Positions 1 to 7,713 of a stretch of DNA of 64,000 nt are shown piece by piece. Made by a program: the position numbers and the translations under genes. Below the pieces are notes generated by a model. The model had not been told where the DNA came from, did not search any database, and saw only the letters and a program-made list of their open reading frames with translations. Origin of the DNA: Acinetobacter dispersus (GTDB taxonomy: Bacteria; Pseudomonadota; Gammaproteobacteria; Pseudomonadales; Moraxellaceae); contig NZ_CP041970.1 in NCBI RefSeq assembly GCF_009884975.1, forward strand, positions 3,472,001 to 3,536,000. The letters are read 5' to 3'. Every line of letters begins with the position of its first letter. The stretch's first letter is position 1.

Positions 1-475
1 CGCTCAACACAAAACGGCCATAACTCAGATGGCTTTGAATCCATTCGGCAATATTCTTGGTAATACTGTTTGGATCACTACTCAGTTCATTGACAGTACG
101 ACTGATGTCTTTGCCAATAATCGGTAGATTTTTGATAAATTCAGGGACTTGAATATGACCTGAAAACAGTTGTCGCTGTAAATTAAAATATAAATTACGA
201 CCTTCAAGTTGCAACATAAAGATTGCACAGATAAATGGCACACCAATCACAATAATGACCAAGCTAATCATCAGGGTGGCATTCAATGTAGGTCGGTTTT
301 CACCAAAGAAACGACGCTGTACCCATAGATATAAGGGCCAAGTCATATAGGCAATAATTGCGGCCCAAAGGACAGGGACAATAAAGTATTTGAGAATACT
401 GAATCCCAAAAAGAGCAGGACAAAAAACAGTCCAAACAGCAAAACGCGTTGTAATATGGGAGCGTATTGTTGCAC
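1..475 (-). CDS. AI-2E family transporter (PerM/YdiK-like), N-terminal part only
   Basis: The reverse strand reads as an open, very hydrophobic frame that runs off the left edge, so only about 158 residues are visible. The N-terminus holds a pair of membrane segments around a short loop (VLLFGLFFVLLFLGFSIL, then FIVPVLWAAIIAYMTWPLY). A third hydrophobic stretch (LMISLVIIVIGVPFICAIF) follows. This is the usual start of the AI-2E exporter/PerM permease family of about 350 residues, whose substrates are mostly undefined. I chose the GTG at 475 because a GAG sequence lies about ten bases upstream; an in-frame TTG at 490 is possible. The family call rests on topology and general likeness, so the substrate is unknown. 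Confidence 0.75.
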   Translation of the reverse strand, partial: MQQYAPILQRVLLFGLFFVLLFLGFSILKYFIVPVLWAAIIAYMTWPLYLWVQRRFFGENRPTLNATLMISLVIIVIGVPFICAIFMLQLEGRNLYFNLQRQLFSGHIQVPEFIKNLPIIGKDISRTVNELSSDPNSITKNIAEWIQSHLSYGRFVLS

Positions 476-598
476 GATAGTATTTCTCAAGTGCTATAAA
501 TTGAATAAAACCATCTTAACTGAAAAAGTAGGCAAGGGAAATTTTCATTTCCCTATTTTAGGATTTGATATCAAAAGATTACGTTTCTTTGCAAAGCC

Positions 599-1243
599 TT
601 AAAACCACTCGCTCGGATCATCGACCAATTGATTTAAAACAGGCTGCCATTGGCTTTGGATGCTGACAAAGTTTTTCTGGGTTTTATCAAACACACTGAG
701 TCCTTGCATTGCCAATGTACCGTAAGCGCTGCGCTCGGAAATCCATGCCACAGGATCTTGCTCAATCTTGCTAAAGAAATCCTGAATATCTTTGGAACTG
801 GCACTGTTCGGTTTGACACGATTGGCAATCAATAGGATTTGCACTTTGCCTTTACGAATACGCTTAATATCTTGTAAATGTTTTAAGAAGCGACGGGTAC
901 TGTCGATATCAAAGAACGATGGTTGCAACGGTGTCACGATGGCATGCGCTTCGCTGACCAGTTGCTCTGCATGTTCACCTGAAAGTGCACCAGGCGCATC
1001 GATAATTAAATAATCTAAATTCTTGGGTGCTTCACCAATTGATTTTTCATGTCGCCAATCCAGACTCTGAATACCTGTGACGGTTTCAGGACGTTGCTTG
1101 AGCCATTGCAGAGACGATTTTTGGTTGTCAGCGTCAGCCAGCGCAACCTTATATCCTTTTTGAGATAGTGCTGCAGCCAGTGTAATAGCTGTCATGGTCT
1201 TGCCACAGCCACCTTTTTGATTTGCGATTAATATGGTTTTCAT
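599..1243 (-). CDS. ParA-family ATPase (orphan)
   Basis: The 214-residue protein has the deviant Walker A motif of ParA/MinD ATPases (KGGCGKT, residues 10-16). It also has the Walker B-like LIIDAPG near residue 80. ParA proteins bind ATP as sandwich dimers and position DNA or protein complexes in the cell. At this length it lacks the N-terminal DNA-binding extension of plasmid ParA and resembles the short chromosomal or ParC-type positioning ATPases. No parB or centromere-like repeat is visible beside it, so its cargo cannot be told. It ends about 120 bases from the transporter on the same strand and diverges from the gene at 1374. Confidence 0.85.
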   Translation of the reverse strand: MKTILIANQKGGCGKTMTAITLAAALSQKGYKVALADADNQKSSLQWLKQRPETVTGIQSLDWRHEKSIGEAPKNLDYLIIDAPGALSGEHAEQLVSEAHAIVTPLQPSFFDIDSTRRFLKHLQDIKRIRKGKVQILLIANRVKPNSASSKDIQDFFSKIEQDPVAWISERSAYGTLAMQGLSVFDKTQKNFVSIQSQWQPVLNQLVDDPSEWF

Positions 1244-1373
1244 GAAATTAGATTTATTAACTAGGCTCTCGTATTCGTTTATACCTTAGCATCTTTTTCG
1301 GTCAAGTGTGTTACACATGACAAAAGTTTAATGTTGCAGTTAAATAGCTGCATTCAAGAAAAGGAAAATTGCT

Positions 1374-1844
1374 ATGTCGGTTTGGCTTGCGATGCTGATT
1401 GGTGGCTGTATTGGTGTCGTGATTACGACGATTATTTTATCCAGCACCCGTAATGGTCGGATTCAGGCTGAGTATGAAAAATATATCGCTGAACTAGAGT
1501 TAGAACATAAGCAGGCTTTGCTTGATGCGCAGAAGCGTAGTGTCAATACCAGTCGTGGGGTATTAAAAGGTAAAATGGCCGAGCAGTTTGCTCCAATCTT
1601 GCCTGAATTTCGTTATTTACCCAGCGATGCCAAGTTTTTGGGTGATCCGGTCGACTACGTTGTTTTTGATGGTTATACCGACTTTAGAGATGGCGATGGT
1701 ACAGCCGAAGATATTGAAGTGATTTTACTGGATATTAAAAGTGGTGGCGCACGCTTAAGCAAAGGACAGCAGGCGATTGCTCAAGCGGTTGCAGAAGGAC
1801 GTATTCGATTTGAAACCTTGCGCATTGATTTTGAAGGTCAATGA
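1374..1844 (+). CDS. Membrane-anchored Holliday-junction-resolvase-related endonuclease-like protein
   Basis: The 156-residue product starts with one membrane segment (residues 3-23) and a charged coiled-coil stretch (about 30-55). A compact domain follows with LGDPVDYVVFDG and EVILLDIKSGGARLSKGQQAI. The acidic DxVVFDG and the downstream DIKSG resemble the D...E/DxK core of the PD-(D/E)XK nuclease fold. The arrangement matches the family described as endonucleases distantly related to archaeal Holliday junction resolvase (PF10107). A membrane anchor on a nuclease-like domain is typical of that family, whose function is not established. An AAGGAAAA ribosome site lies just upstream. Its end overlaps the convergent methyltransferase gene by seven bases. 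Confidence 0.7.
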   Translation: MSVWLAMLIGGCIGVVITTIILSSTRNGRIQAEYEKYIAELELEHKQALLDAQKRSVNTSRGVLKGKMAEQFAPILPEFRYLPSDAKFLGDPVDYVVFDGYTDFRDGDGTAEDIEVILLDIKSGGARLSKGQQAIAQAVAEGRIRFETLRIDFEGQ

Positions 1845-2473
1845 GGTGTTTCTAATTTTTGTACGCGCGCCAACAGCATTGTTTGTGCGACGGCAGGAAT
1901 ACCTTCTGCATCAAAATATTCTTTTTCGATGAATTTAAATTTGGCTTGCAAGAGCTGGCGTTCAATGTCTCGATTCAGATGACAACCATCGGCAATACGT
2001 TTTTGAATTGGGGTCAGCAGCGTTTGCAAAGATTGTATTTTTGCAGAGTTTGGATGTTTGACATGCTCGACTAGATGGAAGGTTCCTGTTGGCTTCAGCA
2101 CCCGATATATTTCAGCCAGTGCTTGCTCTAAGTGCGCAATGCTGCATAAAGTCCATGTTGAAACAATATGATCTAAAGAGCCATCCGCAAAAGGGAGCTT
2201 TTCTGCACTTGACTGTACATGTTTCACGTAAAAGGGAGCATGTTGCACACGATCAACCGCCAACTGATAAATATCCGAATTCGGTTCTAAGGCGAACACT
2301 GAATCAACATTGCCATAAAACGGAATATTTAGCCCTGTACCAAAACCAATTTCGAGCACTTCACCCTCAATTGGCAGGAGTAATTCACGACGTCGATCCA
2401 TCAAGCTAGCGGTTTGCATGACCTGATTAAGTAAATGAGGAAAGATATGACGTTGGTAGAATTGGTAAATCAT
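1838..2473 (-). CDS. Class I SAM-dependent methyltransferase
   Basis: The 211-residue protein carries the SAM-binding motif I, VLEIGFGTG (residues 38-46). The acidic ribose-binding position comes at the end of strand 2 (ALEPNSD). The post-motif region FADGSLDHIVSTWTLCSI and an EIYRVLKPTG segment follow. This is the UbiE/menaquinone-type methyltransferase fold. The substrate cannot be read from sequence. It converges with the endonuclease-like gene and overlaps its 3' end by seven bases. Confidence 0.8.
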   Translation of the reverse strand: MIYQFYQRHIFPHLLNQVMQTASLMDRRRELLLPIEGEVLEIGFGTGLNIPFYGNVDSVFALEPNSDIYQLAVDRVQHAPFYVKHVQSSAEKLPFADGSLDHIVSTWTLCSIAHLEQALAEIYRVLKPTGTFHLVEHVKHPNSAKIQSLQTLLTPIQKRIADGCHLNRDIERQLLQAKFKFIEKEYFDAEGIPAVAQTMLLARVQKLETPH

Positions 2474-2643
2474 AGAATTCCATTCGTTGATTCAGAGAAG
2501 GACGATACGGTTAAGACACCACAAAAATATGACTAAAGTGAGTTTGATTGTTACCAAATAAAGCACTTTTTTTCACCATCTAAGCATACTATGAAGAGAA
2601 CAGTATTTCTAAGTTTTTCATTATTTTTGAGGATGATTGAGCC

Positions 2644-3207
2644 ATGAAGAAACGTCTATGGATGAGTTTATGCATGGTGGCTGCAATTGGGCAAACACAT
2701 GCATCGACCGGTGGGGATGAATACAATATCGCCAATGGTTTATCACCAGTTGTGAAATATCAATCAATTTCAGTCCTTAAGCCTTTTGATGGGAACTTCC
2801 GTATTCTCGGCTCAAAAGTCTATCATGACGATGAGCAAGCCAAATTTTCTCCGATTGATTATGCGGTCAGTCTAGGACTTTTTGCTGACCCTCAGATTGC
2901 GCGGACGATTGATGTTCAACAGTATGACCGTTACCTAAACTGGAAAATGAAAACATTACCTGTTCCACCCGATCAGGCAATCAAAATGGTATCGAATATG
3001 CACATTATTCCAGCCAATCCAGAAATTGCCAAACAGATTAAACAGGTGAAGCGTGGTGATCTGGTGCAGTTAAAAGGTGAACTAGTCGAGATCCGTGATA
3101 AGGACTTGGTGTGGAAATCTTCTTTAACCCCAGGAGGGGTAGGCGATGGTGCATGTGAATTATTTCGTGTGAGTTCGATTCAGTGGATTGAAAAACAGAA
3201 TATTTAA
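2644..3207 (+). CDS. Exported protein of unknown function
   Basis: The 187-residue product has a Sec signal peptide: two lysines and an arginine, a hydrophobic core, and a likely cut after THA near residue 21. The mature part is soluble with no membrane segment. I recognise only a C-terminal stretch (VWKSSLTPGGVGDGACELF) that looks like a conserved motif of small uncharacterised exported proteins. A GAGGATGATTGAGCC ribosome site precedes the ATG. A terminator shared with the convergent lipoprotein gene follows at once. I would not assign a function. Confidence 0.7.
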   Translation: MKKRLWMSLCMVAAIGQTHASTGGDEYNIANGLSPVVKYQSISVLKPFDGNFRILGSKVYHDDEQAKFSPIDYAVSLGLFADPQIARTIDVQQYDRYLNWKMKTLPVPPDQAIKMVSNMHIIPANPEIAKQIKQVKRGDLVQLKGELVEIRDKDLVWKSSLTPGGVGDGACELFRVSSIQWIEKQNI

Positions 3208-3217
3208 TGAAATACCA

Positions 3218-3256
3218 TATCTAAATAAAAAAAGAGGGGCAGAAACCCTCTTTTTT
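3218..3256. terminator. Bidirectional intrinsic terminator
   Basis: An A-run, the stem AAGAGGG, a GCAGAAA loop, CCCTCTT and a T-run form a compact hairpin. It has A/T tracts on both sides and sits between convergent genes ending at 3207 and 3268. Confidence 0.85.
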
Positions 3257-3267
3257 ATAGCTATGAA

Positions 3268-3837
3268 TTATTCAGCCTGCATTTTGGTTTCAGGTGCTTG
3301 TGCACTTTTCCAGTGATGTAACTGGCTTTGGGCATGTAGATATTCATTCAGATGATTGACTTGTTTGTTTGTGTCCGTTTGAGACTGATTCGATGCATTT
3401 CCTTGTTCTAAAACTTTGGCTTGTTGTTCCCAATAGTCATACAGCAAGCCTTGGATATAACGCCCTTGTTCAGTTTTGAGTTCCAAATCTTTCAGCATGG
3501 CAAGCGCAGATTTTACATTGTCCTTTTGGCGTTGCTGTTCAAATTCAGGCGTTAACGTATTGGCTTCTTTCATTTTGGCCAATTCAATTTCCATGCTGTC
3601 GCTCATGTCAGTAAAGCGATTGTCATAATCTTCTAAAATCGCAATATCATGACCATCATCAGCTGTGGCAGGGAACTGCTTGATTGGCGTTTGATTGAGC
3701 TGACCAATCGCGTCATTGCTAGAACTGCTTTGCTGCTCTTTATTGGCAGAAGGCTCTTTGTCTTTATTACACGCACTGAGCATAAGTGCTGAACTGAGTA
3801 CACAGGTAATGGCAAATGTGATTTTAAGATTAGGCAT
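3268..3837 (-). CDS. Lipoprotein of unknown function
   Basis: The 189-residue product begins with a lipoprotein signal peptide ending in the lipobox LSAC (Cys at residue 23). A Lys/Asp/Glu/Ser-rich linker follows. The rest is helical and rich in Glu, Gln and Lys, with possible short coiled coils (FEQQRQKDNVKSALAMLKDL) and no catalytic motif. The residues after Cys are Asn-Lys, with no aspartate at +2, so outer-membrane delivery is expected. It lies 18 bases after the methyltransferase gene on the same strand and probably shares its transcript. Confidence 0.75.
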   Translation of the reverse strand: MPNLKITFAITCVLSSALMLSACNKDKEPSANKEQQSSSSNDAIGQLNQTPIKQFPATADDGHDIAILEDYDNRFTDMSDSMEIELAKMKEANTLTPEFEQQRQKDNVKSALAMLKDLELKTEQGRYIQGLLYDYWEQQAKVLEQGNASNQSQTDTNKQVNHLNEYLHAQSQLHHWKSAQAPETKMQAE

Positions 3838-3855
3838 AGCTCAACTCGTTCAAGA

Positions 3856-4635
3856 TTAATTTGATATTTTCTGGAAATGGTATGCAAAAGTGGTATAGGG
3901 GAAGCTAATCTGATCTTGCGCAGTTAAGCCTGTAAAATCAAATACAATTTGTTCAAACTTTGCTTTTAGCTGTTGTTGCTCTGCTGATGGCATCGCGGCA
4001 ATAAAACTGGTGGACAGCAAGCGTTTACTCACCACTTGTTCGACAGTGCCCTGATGCGCCTGTTGAAAGGTGGTTAATCCATCCAGTTTAAATAAGGATT
4101 GTCCTTCAAACACCTGTTTCCATTGTTCACTATGATAACGAGGGGTATCACCTTCTAACGGTGCAATTTCATCAGCCAAGGCTTTAACCCAATCAACATT
4201 GGTATCCCGCTGATTCCAGATCAGCCCTAGATGACCTGATGGCTTAAGTATCCGATGCATTTCACTGAGCGTTTCGATATTGGCAAACCAGTGGAACGAT
4301 TGAGCACAGAGAATGGCATCAATTGACGCATCCGCGAATGGCAGTTCGCTACTGAATGCTTGCTGGCAATCGACTGTCGGATAAGCTTGTTGAAGCTGCT
4401 GTAACATTTCAGTGACAGGCTCAACCGCGATCACCTTTGCCTGTGTTTGAATCAGGTAGGGTAAGAATTTGCCAGTCCCAGCACCGAGGTCAACAACAGT
4501 GGAACTTTCATCTATTTGGAGCCGATCTTGCAGCCAAACCGCTATTTCTTGCGGGTAACTGGGGCGAACCTGTTGGTACAGTTCAGCCCCTAAACTAAAG
4601 CCTTTTTGAGCAGCAGGATGTAAGGATTGTGTCAT
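3856..4635 (-). CDS. Class I SAM-dependent methyltransferase (YcgJ/BioC-like)
   Basis: The 259-residue protein has SAM motif I (VVDLGAGTGKF, about residues 47-57), an acidic strand-2 end (AVEP) and the FADASIDAILCAQSFHWF region. That last segment matches the type-11 methyltransferases in which an SFHWF motif is common, such as the trans-aconitate methyltransferase-like group. An EMHRILKPSGHLGLIWN segment follows. The acceptor substrate is unknown. It is unrelated to the methyltransferase at 1838 beyond the shared fold and lies directly upstream of the lipoprotein gene. Confidence 0.8.
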   Translation of the reverse strand: MTQSLHPAAQKGFSLGAELYQQVRPSYPQEIAVWLQDRLQIDESSTVVDLGAGTGKFLPYLIQTQAKVIAVEPVTEMLQQLQQAYPTVDCQQAFSSELPFADASIDAILCAQSFHWFANIETLSEMHRILKPSGHLGLIWNQRDTNVDWVKALADEIAPLEGDTPRYHSEQWKQVFEGQSLFKLDGLTTFQQAHQGTVEQVVSKRLLSTSFIAAMPSAEQQQLKAKFEQIVFDFTGLTAQDQISFPYTTFAYHFQKISN

Positions 4636-4750
4636 TTTTTGCGCTTTTTAATCTGTCTTATCTCTATAAAATAAGATACTCCGCAATTATGGTTTGGCAA
4701 AGCCACCATTTGGTGACTTTTTGCTACAGACCTAGGATCAACTTTTCAGT

Positions 4751-6028
4751 GTGAGCATGGATAAGCAAATAATATTTGAAGATGAGCACATTCGCGTTAT
4801 TTTTTTAAAAGGTTCAAGTGACACTTTAGTGATTTCGTTTGGCGACTTGATTAGTCGTGCGAAAGGCATGTCAATTAATGCTGAAAAATCCTTAATAAAA
4901 TATCAATACAATGTGATCGGCATTATGCCGAAGCAGAAATCATGGTTTCCTAAAAGCAGCATGCTAGATATGCAGCAGCAGATTCAGCCAATTTTGCAGC
5001 AATTCAAAGGCATTGTTGGTTATGGCGGCTCTATGGGCGGCTATGCTGCAATCAAGTATTCAAATTTATTGAATATGCAAAAAATTGTGGCTTTTGTACC
5101 ACAGTATTCAATCGACCCTGATGTGGTACAGGATCGCCGTTATGCTGAGTTTTTTGATGCGTCTATCCATCAAGACATGCAGATTCAGGCAGATGAAGTC
5201 GATTCATCGCGTGAGTACATCATTGTCTATGATCCGTACTATGCAGAAGACAAAGAACACTTCTTAAAGATCCAACCTTTATTGCCTAAAATGCATGTGA
5301 TTCATTTGCCATTTACAGGCCATGAAGCGCTTTCTGTTTTAGCCAGTTCTCAGTTGTTGAATGATTTTGTGGTTAAACCATTTGAAATCACTTATTTCTA
5401 TAAGCGGGTTCGAGAAGTTAAGAAGCAAAGCAAATTCTATTATCGTCATGTGTTGGATGCTTTGTTGCCGCGCCATAATCAGGCTTTATTAAAAATACTG
5501 CAACAGAACGACATTGCCTTAGATGAGCGCTATTTTGATGCTGCGCTCAAACAAAAACTGGTACAGCAACTGTTTAATCTAAAACAAGGTACTGAACAGA
5601 ATTTACATAAGCTGGGTGTACATCTGAATTTTGCACAACATACCGAGACACAAGCTGCCAATGTGGTGAATGTGCAGAATCAGTTTTTGGTCTTTAATTT
5701 GGCAAGCTTGAAATTAGAGTGCTATAGCGCTGAGATTATTGCAGCCAATCCAGCTTATCTATTGCCATTAAACCTGACTGCCAATAGTTTGGTGAAGCTC
5801 AGATTGAATGATGAATACTATTTATTGAGTATGAATGATCGTGGAATTCATAAATTGGTCAAAGAGGGGGAGCCCTTTGCACTTGATCAATCTCCATTGG
5901 TATTTAAACACTATGCAGATTTTTATAGTCTGAGTTATAAACAACTGACTTTGAGTTGTGATGCATCTGGCTTTACTCAGTTCATTGAGAATAATGCGGA
6001 CGAGCAAACCAAGCTACAACTTTGCTGA
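4751..6028 (+). CDS. Putative alpha/beta-hydrolase-fold protein
   Basis: The frame begins at a GTG (4751) with an ATG two codons later (4757). AGGA at 4734-4737 fits the GTG better, but the choice is uncertain. The N-terminal half has a nucleophile elbow, GYGGSMGGYAA (Ser 94 from the GTG). Candidate acid and histidine positions lie in IIVYDPYYAED and LPFTGHEAL, in the order expected for an alpha/beta hydrolase. The C-terminal 180 residues have no recognisable domain. There is no signal peptide, so the product is cytoplasmic. Substrate and role are unknown. It is transcribed alone and ends at a strong terminator. Confidence 0.65.
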   Translation: MSMDKQIIFEDEHIRVIFLKGSSDTLVISFGDLISRAKGMSINAEKSLIKYQYNVIGIMPKQKSWFPKSSMLDMQQQIQPILQQFKGIVGYGGSMGGYAAIKYSNLLNMQKIVAFVPQYSIDPDVVQDRRYAEFFDASIHQDMQIQADEVDSSREYIIVYDPYYAEDKEHFLKIQPLLPKMHVIHLPFTGHEALSVLASSQLLNDFVVKPFEITYFYKRVREVKKQSKFYYRHVLDALLPRHNQALLKILQQNDIALDERYFDAALKQKLVQQLFNLKQGTEQNLHKLGVHLNFAQHTETQAANVVNVQNQFLVFNLASLKLECYSAEIIAANPAYLLPLNLTANSLVKLRLNDEYYLLSMNDRGIHKLVKEGEPFALDQSPLVFKHYADFYSLSYKQLTLSCDASGFTQFIENNADEQTKLQLC

Positions 6029-6044
6029 ACCTTGCAATGACAAT

Positions 6045-6080
6045 AAAAAAAGTCCTTTGAATGTTCAAAGGGCTTTTTTT
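6045..6080. terminator. Bidirectional intrinsic terminator
   Basis: The stem AGTCCTTTGA / TCAAAGGGCT is flanked by A7 and T7 tracts. It lies between the convergent genes ending at 6028 and 6096. Confidence 0.9.
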
Positions 6081-6095
6081 ATATCTGACTGAATA

Positions 6096-6710
6096 TTAAT
6101 TCGCACCAATTTTTGCATTGGTATTGACGTTGGCATTTACGCCTAACACTTTAACACCCACATTTGCACCTGTTTGCAGGTTCTTTTTATCGGCATTCAA
6201 ACCTGTTTGAGCATTTACACCAGCTGTTTTGCCATTCAATTGTGCTTTGGCATTGGTTTGTGCTTCCAAATTCAATGATTTAGATTTTGAAGTTGCCTGT
6301 TTATCCGCAATACGCTGTTTTACATTTGCAGTCGTATCTGCAGCGAATTCTTTACCATCAACTGCCTTGTCTACAGCATAGTCTTTAGTGTTTTTTACGA
6401 CTTCACCTGTTTTATTCGCGACTTTAGAGCCAACATTTGTTGCCGCATTAACTGTTTGATGTGTAGCTGAAACACCTGTATTTACTGCAGCATGCCCCAC
6501 ATTATGTGCCGTATGACCAACACCTTGAGCCACTTGACCCACACCATGTGCTGTGCCTTTCACTGCACCCGTTACGCCTTTAATCAGGCCGCTCGGTTGT
6601 ACATTGACTTGAGCTGAGCCGCTGGCATTCGCCCCAACGTTCTGTGCAAAAACTGAAGCAGAAGCGAGGATACTTGTTGTCACGATAGCTGTTTTGATCA
6701 TTTTTTTCAT
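6096..6710 (-). CDS. Secreted low-complexity, LEA-like repeat protein
   Basis: The 204-residue product has a clear Sec signal peptide with a cut after VFAQ/VFA (about residue 22). The mature chain has no cysteine and is rich in Ala, Asn, Gly, Lys, Thr and Val. Three imperfect repeat blocks are visible. The first is GxxHGVGQVAQGVGHTAHNVG. The second is a Lys/Asp-rich amphipathic segment with the look of group-3 LEA proteins (VVKNTKDYAVDKAVDGKEF). The third is an Asn-Ala-rich tail (VGVKVLGVNANVNTNAKIG). Such composition suggests an intrinsically disordered periplasmic protein. A link to desiccation or stress tolerance is inference only. Confidence 0.7.
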   Translation of the reverse strand: MKKMIKTAIVTTSILASASVFAQNVGANASGSAQVNVQPSGLIKGVTGAVKGTAHGVGQVAQGVGHTAHNVGHAAVNTGVSATHQTVNAATNVGSKVANKTGEVVKNTKDYAVDKAVDGKEFAADTTANVKQRIADKQATSKSKSLNLEAQTNAKAQLNGKTAGVNAQTGLNADKKNLQTGANVGVKVLGVNANVNTNAKIGAN

Positions 6711-7325
6711 TGCGATTTCCTTAAGCGATGTACCGTATTGGGGTACTTCATCAACGCAATTGCATCATAGCGAGCAAAAAGTAGAAATCTATGGATTTCA
6801 TCAAAACGTTACAACCTGATTACAGCTTAAAAACACTTTAGCAGGAAATTATGGAGAGCGATTACATGTATAAGAACGTGAAATAGATCGTTTTTTTAAT
6901 CATGTAGGTTTCTGTAACTCATCAGTTTTAGAAAAAATTAAGATAAAAATTAATCGTAATCTGGTTATGTTTTAGCAAAATGAATATGAAAATTATGAAT
7001 AAATAAATAGCTTTAAACCGATTCAAAAAAGATCAAAATAATGGCATTTTTATTGCTTGGTATAACTATGTGAAATAGTGATTGCACTTTTTTAGTCATT
7101 TCATTTTTTTCATCTTGTTTGCTAGGAGTAGAAATTTTGCACTAGGAAGCACAAGATTAAACACCATGATGCCGCATATTTTTTGATAAACCCACGATTA
7201 AGATCGTATTTTATTTAAAGATATATGTGAAATATAAAGTGAATCTTAAATTGTATTCGCATTATTTATAGAAAAAGAATTGAAAACCAAGTAATGGCCA
7301 GTAAATAAAGCGCTGGAGAATATGA
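6711..7325. other. 615-bp AT-rich intergenic gap
   Basis: No convincing gene is visible in either strand. Near the left end is a small hairpin (GTACC / GGTAC, about 6730-6746) in the 5' leader of the LEA-like gene. A TATGAT sequence suited to a promoter for that gene lies further upstream on the minus strand. The rest is very AT-rich, with several TATAAT-like hexamers that cannot be told apart from background. No tRNA-like fold or repeated unit was found. Confidence 0.5.
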
Positions 7326-7637
7326 ATGAAACAGATTGCAGCATTTTTAATTGTATTGATTGCACTGGGCGTGGTGGTTTTCTACTTTGAACCTGCCGAA
7401 CCGACTAGTTCAACGGATGATACCGCAATTTATCAGATCAGCCCTGATCATTCAGGGAATATTTCAACCGTTTTAAGCAAACAGGAGGCGAACACAACCG
7501 AACATACCACATCACATATGTTGAAAAAATTGGAGACAAATCAAAAAGATACCAAATTTTACGATACGAAAAGCGATCCTTCGATACAACCGATTGATCC
7601 TGACACTGATCCAGCCAATGAAATTAAAAAACTTTAA
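7326..7637 (+). CDS. Small membrane-anchored hypothetical protein
   Basis: The 103-residue product has one N-terminal hydrophobic segment (residues 4-21, AAFLIVLIALGVVVFYF) with no obvious cleavage site. A hydrophilic Ser/Thr/Asp-rich tail follows, ending in a Pro-Asp repeat (IQPIDPDTDPANEI). That suggests a protein anchored in the inner membrane with its tail in the periplasm. A GGAG ribosome site sits upstream of the ATG. It lies 76 bases before the subtilase on the same strand and may be co-transcribed. Function not recognised. Confidence 0.6.
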   Translation: MKQIAAFLIVLIALGVVVFYFEPAEPTSSTDDTAIYQISPDHSGNISTVLSKQEANTTEHTTSHMLKKLETNQKDTKFYDTKSDPSIQPIDPDTDPANEIKKL

Positions 7638-7647
7638 ATCGTCTGGG

Positions 7648-7700
7648 CTTCTTTTATCCAAGAAAAACAGATATTAAGAACCGTTCTTTATCCAAGAACG
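7648..7700 (+). repeat. Two short stem-loops with a shared sequence
   Basis: The sequence TTCTTTTATCCAAGAA (7648-7663) recurs as CGTTCTTTATCCAAGAACG (7682-7700). Each can fold into a hairpin with a TATCC loop. The second stem is seven base pairs and lies just before the GGAG ribosome site of the protease gene. The pair could modulate translation or be relics of a small repeat. Confidence 0.5.
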
Positions 7701-7713
7701 ATGGAGATCAATA

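Noticed and set aside
390..602. 70-residue plus-strand frame
   Set aside because: It overlaps the start of the AI-2E transporter gene and lacks a ribosome site.
3856..4635. Duplication between the two methyltransferases at 1838 and 3856
   Set aside because: They share only the general SAM fold motifs.
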